Origin: Flavobacterium sp. NKUCC04_CG
GTDB lineage: Bacteria; Bacteroidota; Bacteroidia; Flavobacteriales; Flavobacteriaceae
NCBI RefSeq assembly: GCF_019345525.1
Contig: NZ_JAHKRA010000004.1
Location: 184,126-248,125, forward strand
Length of the DNA: 64,000 nucleotides
Reading direction: 5' to 3'
The position numbers and the translations under genes are program-made. Below the pieces are notes generated by a model that was given only the letters and a program-made list of their open reading frames with translations, did no database searches and was not told where the DNA came from. Positions 44,623 through 53,625 of this stretch are shown here, piece after piece. The first letter of the stretch is position 1; each line of letters begins with the position of its first letter.

Positions 44623-45541
44623 AACATTACGTATTGGAACTCGCGATAGCGAGTTAGCGCTTTGGCAAGCCAACACTGTAGCTCAAAAACTACGTGATTT
44701 GGGTTATAAAACAGAAATTATTGCAGTAAAATCTACCGGTGATTTGGTCTTGGACAAGCCCTTATATGAAATGGGGATTACGGGTATATTTACCAAAACA
44801 CTAGATATCGCTATGATTAATGGGAGTATTGATATAGCCGTACATTCGATGAAAGACGTACCTACCGCTTTGCCTGAAGGTGTTGTTCAAGCTGCGGTGC
44901 TCCCTCGTGCTAGTGCAAAAGATATTTTGTTGCATCAGGGCGATGTGTCGTTTTTAGATGCAGATATGGCTACAATTGCAACGGGAAGTTTGAGAAGAAA
45001 AGCACAATGGTTAAACAAATATCCCAATCACCAAACGGTTGACCTGCGTGGAAACGTCAATACGAGAATGCAGAAATTAGCAGACAATCCATGGCAGGGG
45101 GCTATATTTGCCGCTGCAGGATTGGATCGTATTGCAAAAAAACCAGAAAATTTTATCAGTTTAGATTGGATGATTCCCGCTCCCGCTCAAGGGGCTATGG
45201 TGGTTTTGGCCATGGAAAACGACGAATATGCTTTGGATGCATTGGCTCAATTAAACGATATAGAATCGGAAATCGCTACCTATATAGAACGTCAGTTTTT
45301 GCGAACATTAGAAGGCGGATGTACCGCGCCAATCGGAGCTTTTGTACAATATAATGAACACGACGATACCCTGACTTTTAAAGGGGTTTTGTTGTCTTTG
45401 GATGGAACCGAGAAATTTGAGGTACACAAGGAGGTTCCCATTGAAGAATGGAAAAAATTAGGATTCTTTGCGGCCAAAGAAATTTTGGATAATGGAGGAG
45501 CGGCTTTGATGACAAAACTAAGAGAACAATTGAAGAAATAA
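44615..45541 (+). CDS. hemC: Porphobilinogen deaminase (hydroxymethylbilane synthase)
   Basis: A 308-residue enzyme that joins four porphobilinogen units. It opens LRIGTRDSELALWQANTVA, has SMKDVPTALPEG near 82-93, ATGSLRRKAQWL, VDLRGNVNTRMQKL, and the dipyrromethane-cofactor cysteine in LEGGCTAPIGAFV near 237. Its start overlaps the end of hemA, suggesting coupled translation. Confidence 0.97.
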   Translation: MTKTLRIGTRDSELALWQANTVAQKLRDLGYKTEIIAVKSTGDLVLDKPLYEMGITGIFTKTLDIAMINGSIDIAVHSMKDVPTALPEGVVQAAVLPRASAKDILLHQGDVSFLDADMATIATGSLRRKAQWLNKYPNHQTVDLRGNVNTRMQKLADNPWQGAIFAAAGLDRIAKKPENFISLDWMIPAPAQGAMVVLAMENDEYALDALAQLNDIESEIATYIERQFLRTLEGGCTAPIGAFVQYNEHDDTLTFKGVLLSLDGTEKFEVHKEVPIEEWKKLGFFAAKEILDNGGAALMTKLREQLKK

Positions 45542-45563
45542 GTTTAAGTCCATTGGTGTACTA

Positions 45564-46229
45564 ATGATTCCAACAATTTCCATACTCTCTACCAAAACAC
45601 TTGCAGCAGACCAAAGGGCTATTTTGCGGGCGGTACCTATTGAGTTAATAGAAATCGATTTTATCACAATCAGCACTTTGGATTTCAATATCGACCATCT
45701 TCACGATTACCTGCTGTTAACCAGTCAGAATGCGGTAAGAAGTTTATTACAGCATCCGAAAGGGATGGAGTTAAAGCAAAAACCCGTTTTTTGTGTTGGT
45801 ATCAAAACCAAATTATTATTGGAACAAAACGGATGGGAAGTGTTGGCTTGGGCACATTATGCAGTGGATTTAGCACCGATAATCGCAAACCGATATCCGC
45901 ATGTCCAAATCAGTTTTTTTAATGGAAACTTGCGTAGTCATGTATTGCCAGAGGCATTTCAGGCTGCTCAAATGGAATTCAATGAATTTCAGGTTTATCG
46001 CACCGATTTAAGCAGTCATTCCATTACGAAAAAACTCGACGGCATCTGTTTTTATAGTCCGTCTGGAGTTTATAGTTATTTAAAACAAAATACCGTAGGC
46101 GAGGCCGTTTGTTTTTGCATTGGTAAAACCACGGCTACAGCCTTAGAGGGAATTACAACACGAGTGATTCTGGCGAGCCATCCCACCGTAGAAGCTACGT
46201 TGGAGGCTTGCGTTAATTATTATAAATAG
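45564..46229 (+). CDS. hemD: Uroporphyrinogen-III synthase
   Basis: A 221-residue protein of the poorly conserved HemD fold. Supporting features are the LLTSQNAVRSLL segment near 53 (equivalent of TSxNAV), an FCVGIKTKLLL segment near 77, YRTD near 151 and the C-terminal ICFYSPSGVYSYL near 165 with CFCIGKTTATAL. It cyclises hydroxymethylbilane with inversion of ring D. The position between hemC and hemE makes the call firm despite weak motifs. Confidence 0.88.
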   Translation: MIPTISILSTKTLAADQRAILRAVPIELIEIDFITISTLDFNIDHLHDYLLLTSQNAVRSLLQHPKGMELKQKPVFCVGIKTKLLLEQNGWEVLAWAHYAVDLAPIIANRYPHVQISFFNGNLRSHVLPEAFQAAQMEFNEFQVYRTDLSSHSITKKLDGICFYSPSGVYSYLKQNTVGEAVCFCIGKTTATALEGITTRVILASHPTVEATLEACVNYYK

Positions 46230-46271
46230 AGGTTCTTATTTAAAGATAAGAAAATTTTAAAAACAAACAAA

Positions 46272-47297
46272 ATGATTAAAAACGATTTATTCTTAAGAGC
46301 TTTAAAAGGGGAGTCTGTTGAACGACCACCGGTATGGATGATGCGTCAAGCAGGTAGGTATTTACCGGAATTTCGTGCTTTACGAGATAAATATGATTTT
46401 TTTACACGCTGTAGAATGCCGGAAATCGCGGCAGAAATAACTGTACAACCGATTCGAATTGTAAAACCCGATGCGGCCATCTTGTTTTCGGATATTTTGG
46501 TAATCCCGCAAGCCATGGGAATCGATGTGGAAATGAGAGAGAATATAGGACCTTGGGTTCCCAATCCAATCCGTTCGGCAAAAGACGTAGAACAAGTGAT
46601 TGTTCCGAATATAGAAGAAACTCTGGGTTATGTGATGGATGCCATTAAAGTAACCAAAGAAATGTTGAACGATGAGGTTCCATTAATCGGATTTGCCGGT
46701 TCTCCTTGGACCATACTTTGTTATGCCGTAGAAGGAAAGGGATCTAAGAGTTTTGATATCGCTAAGGGATTTTGTTTTTCACAACCTGAAGCCGCTCATG
46801 CGCTTTTACAAAAAATAACCGATACCACTATCTTATACCTAAAAGAAAAGGTCAAAGCTGGTGTTAATGCCGTACAAATTTTTGATTCTTGGGGAGGTAT
46901 GTTGTCTCCGGTGGATTATCAAACTTTTTCGTGGTATTATATCAACCAAATCGTTGAGGCACTTTCAGAAGTAACTCCCGTTATCGTTTTTGGAAAGGGA
47001 TGTTGGTTTGCATTGGGTGAAATGGCGCAATCTAAAGCTTCTGCCTTAGGAGTAGATTGGACATGTTCTGCTAAAAATGCCCGTTTATTTACGGGTAATA
47101 AAATCACTTTGCAAGGAAATTTTGATCCGAGTAGATTGATGTCACCGATTCCAACAATTAAAAAGATGGTACACGAGATGATCGATGAATTTGGAAAAGA
47201 CCAATATATCGTCAATTTAGGACACGGTATTTTACCTCATATTCCCGTTGATCATGCCAAGGCATTTATAGAAGCGGTTAAGGAATACGGACAATAG
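46272..47297 (+). CDS. hemE: Uroporphyrinogen decarboxylase
   Basis: A 341-residue TIM barrel that removes four carboxyl groups from uroporphyrinogen III. It contains the N-terminal signature [17 protein letters not shown] (near 19-35) with the substrate-binding arginines, the catalytic Asp in [14 protein letters not shown] near 74, [12 protein letters not shown] and the C-terminal [17 protein letters not shown]. It lies 42 nt after hemD in the same operon. Confidence 0.97.
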   Translation: MIKNDLFLRALKGESVERPPVWMMRQAGRYLPEFRALRDKYDFFTRCRMPEIAAEITVQPIRIVKPDAAILFSDILVIPQAMGIDVEMRENIGPWVPNPIRSAKDVEQVIVPNIEETLGYVMDAIKVTKEMLNDEVPLIGFAGSPWTILCYAVEGKGSKSFDIAKGFCFSQPEAAHALLQKITDTTILYLKEKVKAGVNAVQIFDSWGGMLSPVDYQTFSWYYINQIVEALSEVTPVIVFGKGCWFALGEMAQSKASALGVDWTCSAKNARLFTGNKITLQGNFDPSRLMSPIPTIKKMVHEMIDEFGKDQYIVNLGHGILPHIPVDHAKAFIEAVKEYGQ

Positions 47298-47360
47298 AAA
47301 AATAGGAGGGTTTGCGGCTGTGCTGCAGACTCTTTTTTAATCATATAAAACGTAAAAACC

Positions 47361-47723
47361 ATGTTAAACAAAGGTATGCGCAGTGAAGAAGATCAACGCA
47401 TCAATTCGATTTTACAGAAATTGATGACCTTGGTGTTTCTTCCGGAAAATTGGAATGAATTAGAGTTGCAAGTAGAATTGAATAAAATGGGAATGAGTGT
47501 GGAAGATCTTCGCAATTTTGATTCCAATACCCTCAACCAACATTTGGTGAAATTTAATTTCGATTGGAATCACATGGAACAATTTGCCGATGCTTTAGTG
47601 GTATGGTCTAAACGTGAAGGGCATTCCGATCTTAAAGAAAAGGCGAAGGAGCTTTATCAATTTATACAAACCGAAAGCAAGTCTTTTTCGTTTGAAATCA
47701 TGAATAAAATAAGTCAATTATAA
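47361..47723 (+). CDS. Unknown 120-residue protein inside the hem operon
   Basis: A mostly helical, acidic protein of 120 residues with no signal peptide or membrane segment. Noticeable stretches are FLPENWNELELQVELNKMGM and FNFDWNHMEQFADALVVWSK, rich in Trp, Asn and Met. I do not recognise a family. Spacing to hemE (63 nt) and hemF (92 nt) and identical strand suggest co-transcription. A helper or regulatory role in heme synthesis is possible only by association. Confidence 0.7.
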   Translation: MLNKGMRSEEDQRINSILQKLMTLVFLPENWNELELQVELNKMGMSVEDLRNFDSNTLNQHLVKFNFDWNHMEQFADALVVWSKREGHSDLKEKAKELYQFIQTESKSFSFEIMNKISQL

Positions 47724-47815
47724 TTTTTTGTAATATCGTTTCAAATACCGCGTCTTTAAAAAAGAGGAGGTAGGGGTGACGGTATTCGTTGATCAAAAAA
47801 CAACCATATCGATAA

Positions 47816-48718
47816 ATGAAAAATCAATTTTATCAATATATCTTACAATTGCAAGATACAATTACTGCCGGACTGGAAAAACTAGACGGTATAGCTCAAT
47901 TTAAAGAAGACTTATGGGAACGTCCCGAAGGCGGTGGCGGGCGCACTCGTGTTATTGAAAACGGAGGTGTTTTTGAAAAGGGTGGTGTGAATATCTCTGC
48001 GGTTCACGGGGCTTTGCCTGCGGCCATGCAAACCTATTTTGGTGTGGGAGAAGTGGATTTTTTTGCGTGTGGACTCAGCTTGGTATTGCATCCTAAAAAC
48101 CCGATGGTGCCTACGGTACATGCCAATTGGCGTTATTTCGAGATGTATGATGCCGATGGCAGCGTTTTGAAATCTTGGTTTGGGGGAGGACAAGATTTGA
48201 CGCCTTATTATTTGTTTGAAGAAGATGCGGTACATTTTCATTCCGTATGTAAAAAGGCCTGTGATCGTCATCATTCCGACTTTTATCCCTTATATAAAAA
48301 ACAATGCGATGCGTATTTTTGGAATACCCATCGCGAGGAAGCTCGTGGAATTGGCGGTTTATTTTTCGATCATTTACAACAAACCGAAACCCAATCTATG
48401 CAGGATTGGTATGCTTTTGTTACCGAAGTGGGCGATAGCTTTTTAGAAGCCTATATGCCAATAGTCGAACGCAGAAGCAAGGAATCGTTTACTAAAGCCA
48501 ATAAAACGTGGCAAGAAATCCGACGCGGCCGTTATGTGGAATTTAATTTGGTACACGATAAAGGAACCTTATTTGGATTAAAAACCAACGGACGTATCGA
48601 GTCGATTTTGATGAGTCTGCCGCCGGTGGTACAGTGGGTTTACGATCATCATCCCGAAAGCGATTCGGCAGAAGCGCGTTTACTCGAAGTTTTGGCACAG
48701 CCCAAAGCTTGGGTTTAA
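47816..48718 (+). CDS. hemF: Oxygen-dependent coproporphyrinogen III oxidase
   Basis: A 300-residue HemF enzyme converting coproporphyrinogen III to protoporphyrinogen IX with O2. It has the WERPEGGGGRTRVIENGGVF segment near 39, HPKNPMVPTVHANWRYFEMY near 100, WFGGGQDLTPYY near 122, the histidine-rich CDRHHSDFYP, and the C-terminal GRYVEFNLVHDKGTLFGLKT. Use of the oxygen-dependent form indicates aerobic heme synthesis. Between the unknown gene and hemB. Confidence 0.97.
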   Translation: MKNQFYQYILQLQDTITAGLEKLDGIAQFKEDLWERPEGGGGRTRVIENGGVFEKGGVNISAVHGALPAAMQTYFGVGEVDFFACGLSLVLHPKNPMVPTVHANWRYFEMYDADGSVLKSWFGGGQDLTPYYLFEEDAVHFHSVCKKACDRHHSDFYPLYKKQCDAYFWNTHREEARGIGGLFFDHLQQTETQSMQDWYAFVTEVGDSFLEAYMPIVERRSKESFTKANKTWQEIRRGRYVEFNLVHDKGTLFGLKTNGRIESILMSLPPVVQWVYDHHPESDSAEARLLEVLAQPKAWV

Positions 48719-48759
48719 CCACAAGACTCCATAGTGATTAATAAAAAAAGTAAAAAAAT

Positions 48760-49752
48760 ATGTTTCCATTAGAAAGAGGTAGAAGGTTGCGAGTGAGTGA
48801 ATCCATTAGAAGTTTAGTGCGTGAAACGATTGTAACTCCGGCCGACTTTATGTTTCCAATGTTTATTGCAGAGGGAACTAACATAGAAGAACCCATCGCG
48901 TCCATGCCTGGGATTTATAGACGTTCTATAGATTTGACGGTAAAAGAAGTCAAAGAACTATTTTTCTTGGGTATTCGAGCGGTTAATATATATGTCAAAG
49001 TGGGCGAACACCTTAAAGACAATACCGGTAAAGAAGCATGGAATCCAAATGGTTTGATGCAACAGGCGATTAAAGCAATCAAAGACGCTTGTCCAGAAAT
49101 GATTGTAATGCCTGATGTGGCTTTGGATCCGTATTCGATTTACGGACACGACGGAATTATTGGCAACGGAAAAGTAGTCAACGATGCAACGGTAGAAGCT
49201 TTGATGCAGATGAGTGTGTCTCATGCTGCAGCGGGAGCGGATTTTGTGGCACCTAGTGATATGATGGACGGACGTGTATTGCGCATACGTCAGGCGTTGG
49301 ATACGAGTGGTTATACCGATGTGGGAATCATGAGTTATTCGGCCAAATACGCATCGGCTTTTTACGGACCTTTCCGCGATGCACTCGACAGTGCACCGGT
49401 GGATAATGCAGCCATTCCGAAAGATAAAAAAACCTATCAAATGGATTATGCCAACCGTATAGAAGCGATTAAAGAGGCGCTTTACGACGTAGAGGAAGGG
49501 GCGGATATCGTGATGGTAAAACCCGGTATGGCCTATTTGGATATTGTACGTGAGGTAAAAGATGCAGTAAATGTTCCCGTAGCGGTATTTCAGGTGTCTG
49601 GAGAATATGCGATGGTTAAAGCTGCAGCAGAAAGAGGCTGGTTGGATCACGACAAAATCATGATGGAGCAATTGACTTGTATCAAACGCGCGGGTGCCAG
49701 TTTGATTTCGACCTATTTTGCCAAAGAAGCCGCAATACTTTTATCGAAATAA
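48760..49752 (+). CDS. hemB: Delta-aminolevulinic acid dehydratase (porphobilinogen synthase)
   Basis: A 330-residue enzyme that condenses two 5-aminolevulinate molecules. Both Schiff-base lysines are visible: in SAKYASAFYGPFRDALDSAP near 198 and in MVKPGMAYLDIV near 252. The metal/active-site segment near 124 reads VALDPYSIYGHDG, without the full cysteine triad of zinc enzymes, so it is the magnesium-dependent type. It is the last gene of the hem operon. Confidence 0.96.
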   Translation: MFPLERGRRLRVSESIRSLVRETIVTPADFMFPMFIAEGTNIEEPIASMPGIYRRSIDLTVKEVKELFFLGIRAVNIYVKVGEHLKDNTGKEAWNPNGLMQQAIKAIKDACPEMIVMPDVALDPYSIYGHDGIIGNGKVVNDATVEALMQMSVSHAAAGADFVAPSDMMDGRVLRIRQALDTSGYTDVGIMSYSAKYASAFYGPFRDALDSAPVDNAAIPKDKKTYQMDYANRIEAIKEALYDVEEGADIVMVKPGMAYLDIVREVKDAVNVPVAVFQVSGEYAMVKAAAERGWLDHDKIMMEQLTCIKRAGASLISTYFAKEAAILLSK

Positions 49753-49770
49753 AATAGCGGTTTATCGATG

Positions 49771-49799
49771 TTGGTTGTGGTTTGTTATCCTTAAATTTG
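49771..49799 (+). promoter_or_regulatory. Promoter of the cytochrome c gene
   Basis: TTG at 49771-49773 and TAAATTTG at 49792-49799, spacer 18 nt, an ideal Bacteroidota promoter separate from the hem operon. Confidence 0.72.
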
Positions 49800-49842
49800 G
49801 ACAACAAAATAAACAACAAATACGAAACTCATGACAATAATA

Positions 49843-50238
49843 ATGAAATCGGGACTACTGGTTTTGGGATTGCTTGCATTGACCTCTTGTAAAAAAGAAA
49901 CCCCTGCAAAAGATTCTGATACGTTGTACCCAGCAGTAGTAGAAAACGAGAGCACGGATCCCGTACAAATGATTGCACAGGGAAAGGCGCTTTTTGAGGG
50001 CAAAGGCACGTGTAACAGTTGCCATTTGGCCGACAAAAAAGTAATCGGACCCAGTATCAAAGAAATTACCAAGATTTATAAAGAGCACAACGCGAGTATC
50101 GTAACTTTTTTACAAGGTGATGGTGAGGCAATTGTCGATCCGTCCCAGTTTCCTATTATGCAAGCCAATTTTGCTATAACTAAAAAAATGAGTGAATACG
50201 AGCTTAAAACTATAGAAGCCTATATGAATAGTCTTTAG
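49843..50238 (+). CDS. Lipoprotein cytochrome c (mono-heme)
   Basis: A 131-residue class I cytochrome c from the ATG at 49843, which puts the signal peptide and lipobox (LALTSC, Cys16) in normal position; the ATG at 49831 would add four residues. The heme motif is CNSCH (Cys57, Cys60, His61) and the likely distal ligand is Met106 (FPIMQANF). It should be a membrane-anchored electron carrier. It follows the hem operon but has its own promoter and terminator. Confidence 0.9.
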   Translation: MKSGLLVLGLLALTSCKKETPAKDSDTLYPAVVENESTDPVQMIAQGKALFEGKGTCNSCHLADKKVIGPSIKEITKIYKEHNASIVTFLQGDGEAIVDPSQFPIMQANFAITKKMSEYELKTIEAYMNSL

Positions 50239-50257
50239 GGATTTACTCTCACAAATT

Positions 50258-50286
50258 AAAAACCGCCTTATAGGGCGGTTTTTTTT
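50258..50286 (+). terminator. Terminator of the cytochrome c gene
   Basis: Stem AAAAACCGCC / GGCGGTTTTT with a TTATAG loop and a T run. Confidence 0.93.
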
Positions 50287-50822
50287 GTGCTTTGTTTTAG
50301 GGGTTTTTTATAATCCCATACCTTTTTGCTTCGTTTGATGGATGTCCTCCTCGGGCTCAAGACAAAATGAAGAGAAGAGGTTTTTAGAATCTCAAACCCT
50401 TTAAGGGAGATTTGCTGTTGTTGCATTTGCTTCTTTATAATCAATAATTGCTTTAAAGTAGTGAAATTTAATTTTGCTATTTTCAATAACAGTAATTGGA
50501 ATTTTTAGTTTAATAGAATTGGTTATTAGTTGGTTATTTAACATAATTAATGTGTGATTTTTGTAACGCTAATTTTTAAGACAGCTAAAAAACAGGGCTT
50601 AAATAGAGTTTGTTAAATTATGTTTATCCTTGTGTGTTTATTTTTGTTTTTTGTCTTAATTAGTATGGTTTTCATAGTTAAATATGTGTTTATGAAACTG
50701 TAGTTATGCTAAATTTTGTATTTTGTTATTTTTAATTAATGCCTATGTAGTTGATTAATAACGATTTTAAGGTTATAGTTTTTCATTTTTATTAAAATTT
50801 ACAATTTTTTTAATATTATATT
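50287..50822. other. AT-rich intergenic region, no gene recognised
   Basis: About 535 nt of increasingly AT-rich DNA marking the edge of the accessory region. Short open frames on both strands lack any recognisable protein features. No tRNA, repeat array or transposase remnant was seen. Confidence 0.5.
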
Positions 50823-50852
50823 TTGTTTAGTTAAATTAACATCTTAAATTTG
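50823..50852 (+). promoter_or_regulatory. Promoter of the RHS operon
   Basis: TTG at 50823-50825 and TAAATTTG at 50845-50852, spacer 19 nt. The transcript should begin near 50858, immediately before the structured leader. Confidence 0.7.
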
Positions 50853-50860
50853 TCAAACAA

Positions 50861-50939
50861 AAGAGGAAGTCGAATAATTAATTCAAGATACGTTAAGTAA
50901 TAAAGTCCATATAGGTTTGAATCCTATCTTCCTCTTTTT
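50861..50939 (+). ncRNA. tRNA-shaped, terminator-like 5' leader of the RHS operon
   Basis: AAGAGGAAG (50861-50869) pairs over 9 bp with CTTCCTCTT (50928-50936), followed by TTT. Stacked directly on it is a 5-bp stem with a 7-nt loop, ATAGG-TTTGAAT-CCTAT (50911-50927), exactly like a tRNA T arm. The space between the 7-bp acceptor and this arm is 41 nt, the standard tRNA value, and contains a GAAT / ATTC arm at the D-arm place. D-loop GG and a good anticodon stem are missing. It could be a tRNA-like fossil, a regulatory leader, or a terminator reached by coincidence. Confidence 0.45.
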
Positions 50940-50961
50940 CTCACTAACAACCTCTTATTTT

Positions 50962-52395
50962 ATGGATAGGAAAAAATTTCTTATTTCTACCTCATTACTT
51001 CTCATAAGTATTAAAGCGTTAAAAGCTCAAAATCTAGTTAGCGAATCTTTTTTATCGGAGTCTTTAAATGTAACCTCTATACAAAAATTAAAAAAGGCAG
51101 CTGAATTAAGAAAAAAAAGACTTTATAATAGAAGTGGTAGTACGAGAACAAGGCGTTCATTATTGTCCTTTAATACCGTAAATGTCGATTCTATTACAAA
51201 ACTGTACGACGAGGTGTTGTCTCAAGACCCTTCTGAAATCAGGGCATATAATGGAAAAAGGAAGCTTTTAATTCAAGAAGGAGTATCTCCAAAACAAATT
51301 AATTTGCTATATCAGCAAGGCTTACTTCAGAATCCTGACAATCCGGTTTTTAAAGAAAGAATTGCTATGCAGTACCTACGCTTGCATCAGGGAAATCAAA
51401 AAGAAGTGTCACAATTACCAATACCGTTAAACCAAAAGCATTTACTGTTGCGGGAATCTGAAAAATTATTAAAAGAGGCACGATTTGAAGATGTTGGTAA
51501 TACTCAATATGTAAAACAGCTAGAGAAAATAGATAGGCTTCAAAATCTTAATGCTTTTATAACTGACGCACGTGATAATGACCAATTAAAAAGAGCTAAA
51601 AGAGAAGCAAAGGTGTTGCAATTGGAACTAAAACCATTTAGTTCAAGTGTTGATTATAAAAATAATATAACTTATTTACAATCAAAGCCATATGATGCAA
51701 ATAGAGCCTTAGTGATTTCTAAGATTCAGAAGGAATATATAAAAAAACTAAGAGATGAAAAAAATTACACTTTAGCAGTAAGTGAAGTAATTAATCTTTA
51801 TAATAATAATAAGAGCGATGTCGATGCTTTGGCATTAACGCGGAAAATTCTAAAGAAAAACAATAGTTTTCAGGACTTAGAGGTGATTGAGAGAGATAAC
51901 GATGGCCTTAAAAAAACATTCTGGTCAAAACTTAGTTTTGTAGATGTTTTAATGAAGCGACAAGAAATAGAAAATCAAAATAGATTAAGTGAGATTGAAC
52001 AGCAGCTTAACATTGTTAGAGATAAAGCTGTTTTTCCGGATCAAAAATTTGAAGCGGATATTAGGTGGCTCAAGTTTGTATGCATGAAAAATGGTTCGAC
52101 AGCAAAGCAAGACTTATTGGATTTTGGAAATTCTTTACTTGGGGTATCTTCTGCCCATATGTTAGATAAGTATAGTCGTTTATGTGTGAAATACTATCAA
52201 GACAATAATCAAAATCAGCAGGCAATCATTGCTATTGGAATTATCCTTAAAAATAATACAGTACCCGTGGAGGAGGATTCTTTATTGTTACAGCTAGAAG
52301 AGTTGAGTAGATATAGGCAAGTGAGGAGCGTGAAGGAAAACAGAGGGCTGCAAAATTTAAAAGAAAAATTAATCAACTCAGGAAGTTATGTATAA
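50962..52395 (+). CDS. Secreted protein of unknown function, first gene of the RHS operon
   Basis: A 477-residue protein from the ATG at 50962; a TTG at 50917 opens the frame earlier but lies within the structured leader. The N-terminus MDRKKFLISTSLLLISIKAL with KAQN is a signal peptide. The mature part is charged and helical, with TPR-like spacing (YDEVLSQDPSEIRAYNGKRK, then YQQGLLQNPDNPVFKERIAM). No enzyme motif. It overlaps the next gene by 8 nt, so it probably belongs to the same export or surface-assembly module. Confidence 0.75.
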   Translation: MDRKKFLISTSLLLISIKALKAQNLVSESFLSESLNVTSIQKLKKAAELRKKRLYNRSGSTRTRRSLLSFNTVNVDSITKLYDEVLSQDPSEIRAYNGKRKLLIQEGVSPKQINLLYQQGLLQNPDNPVFKERIAMQYLRLHQGNQKEVSQLPIPLNQKHLLLRESEKLLKEARFEDVGNTQYVKQLEKIDRLQNLNAFITDARDNDQLKRAKREAKVLQLELKPFSSSVDYKNNITYLQSKPYDANRALVISKIQKEYIKKLRDEKNYTLAVSEVINLYNNNKSDVDALALTRKILKKNNSFQDLEVIERDNDGLKKTFWSKLSFVDVLMKRQEIENQNRLSEIEQQLNIVRDKAVFPDQKFEADIRWLKFVCMKNGSTAKQDLLDFGNSLLGVSSAHMLDKYSRLCVKYYQDNNQNQQAIIAIGIILKNNTVPVEEDSLLLQLEELSRYRQVRSVKENRGLQNLKEKLINSGSYV

Positions 52396-53617
52396 TCTTC
52401 GATTAATATTTTTACTTGTATTTGTTTTGTCTAGCAAAAACAGTTATGCTCAAATTGCAATTACTGAAATATTTTACGATACCCCATTTGATGAACAGTA
52501 TGGTTTTGTATCCGGTAAAAAGACTTATCAAGAGAAGGCGCATCACTTAGGGGAATATATTGAACTTTATAATTATAGTACAGAAGATATTCCTTTAAAA
52601 GGCTGGTTAATAGCGGATAAGAGCAGTAATATATATTTTCCCGAAGATGCTGTTATAAAGTCGGAAGATTTCTTATTGATTGCGTTTCGCGATCTTGTTC
52701 GAAAACCAGATATAGGAAACTATTTTCCTATATTTTTTCCAACTGTTGTCGGAAAAGAAAAAAAAATCATTTATCAAGAGTATTTAATGTTAAGAAATAA
52801 GGAAGAAATAGTAAGGTTGTATGCTAAATATTTTTTAGGAATTAAATTAGATAAATTACAATTGGTTGACCAAGTTAGTTGGAAACATATTCCTTCAGCT
52901 GGTCAAAGAGGCCCTATTAGTAATGAATTTACAAATAAAGAATATAAAAAGCTGGATGGAAGAGATTTTTATAAGCCGTCTTTGCATTTGCAGGAAGGCG
53001 GTAATTATATTTCAAGTGCAGCTACTCCATTAACGTCGGCATATGTTCCAAAAACGCAACTGATGCTTGAAATTCCAGCGGTTCAAGAGGCGTTAGGCGA
53101 TAACTCAGCAAAGATTGATTGGAGTAAGCATGTTCTAGAAATATTGAGAAGTACCTGTGATATAATTATAGATTTAGTACAGCAATTTCCAAAAGGGGAT
53201 TTCGATGGAGAGAAAGTTTGTTTTTCCTATGATGTTTCGGGTAACTATATTGCAACCAAAAGCTGTGACGAGGATAATGCAATTAATTCAACGCTATTGA
53301 ATCAAATTGAATTGCGGGAATCTCTATTGACGAATCAAAAAATACTGTCATTAGCCGAAGTTAAATCACTGGTCGCTATTTATCCCAACCCTACTAGTGG
53401 GATAGTCCATGTCAAGTTTGATGAATCTATATTTGGTAAAATTGCTAAGGTTGAAATATACAGTACATCGGGTGCTAATATTAGAACCAATTATATTGAA
53501 GAGTCGCAAAGTACTACAACATTTGATATTACATCTTACCCATCCGGGATCTACCTTATGAAATTCACATTAAATGTTAGTTTAGAGTCGTTTAATGAAA
53601 ATATTATTAAACTGTAA
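52388..53617 (+). CDS. Lamin-tail domain protein with T9SS C-terminal sorting domain
   Basis: A 409-residue secreted protein with a signal peptide ending NSYAQ. A lamin-tail (LTD) beta-sandwich covers about 22-130 (IAITEIFYDTPFDEQY, GEYIELYNYS, PLKGWLIADKS). The C-terminal ~80 residues (VAIYPNPTSGIVHVKF, then YPSGIYLMKF) form a type A sorting domain for the type IX secretion system. It should be exported and attached to the surface. Position between the unknown protein and the RHS gene suggests a shared surface complex. Confidence 0.85.
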   Translation: MYNLRLIFLLVFVLSSKNSYAQIAITEIFYDTPFDEQYGFVSGKKTYQEKAHHLGEYIELYNYSTEDIPLKGWLIADKSSNIYFPEDAVIKSEDFLLIAFRDLVRKPDIGNYFPIFFPTVVGKEKKIIYQEYLMLRNKEEIVRLYAKYFLGIKLDKLQLVDQVSWKHIPSAGQRGPISNEFTNKEYKKLDGRDFYKPSLHLQEGGNYISSAATPLTSAYVPKTQLMLEIPAVQEALGDNSAKIDWSKHVLEILRSTCDIIIDLVQQFPKGDFDGEKVCFSYDVSGNYIATKSCDEDNAINSTLLNQIELRESLLTNQKILSLAEVKSLVAIYPNPTSGIVHVKFDESIFGKIAKVEIYSTSGANIRTNYIEESQSTTTFDITSYPSGIYLMKFTLNVSLESFNENIIKL

Positions 53618-53625
53618 AATTTATT

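Noticed and set aside
50268..50486. A 72-codon minus-strand frame after the cytochrome c gene
   Set aside because: It begins in AT-rich non-coding DNA and ends inside the terminator; composition is low-complexity and no domain is visible.
50917..50961. TTG start for the first RHS-operon protein
   Set aside because: It lies in the T-arm-like loop of the leader; the ATG at 50962 begins a proper signal peptide.
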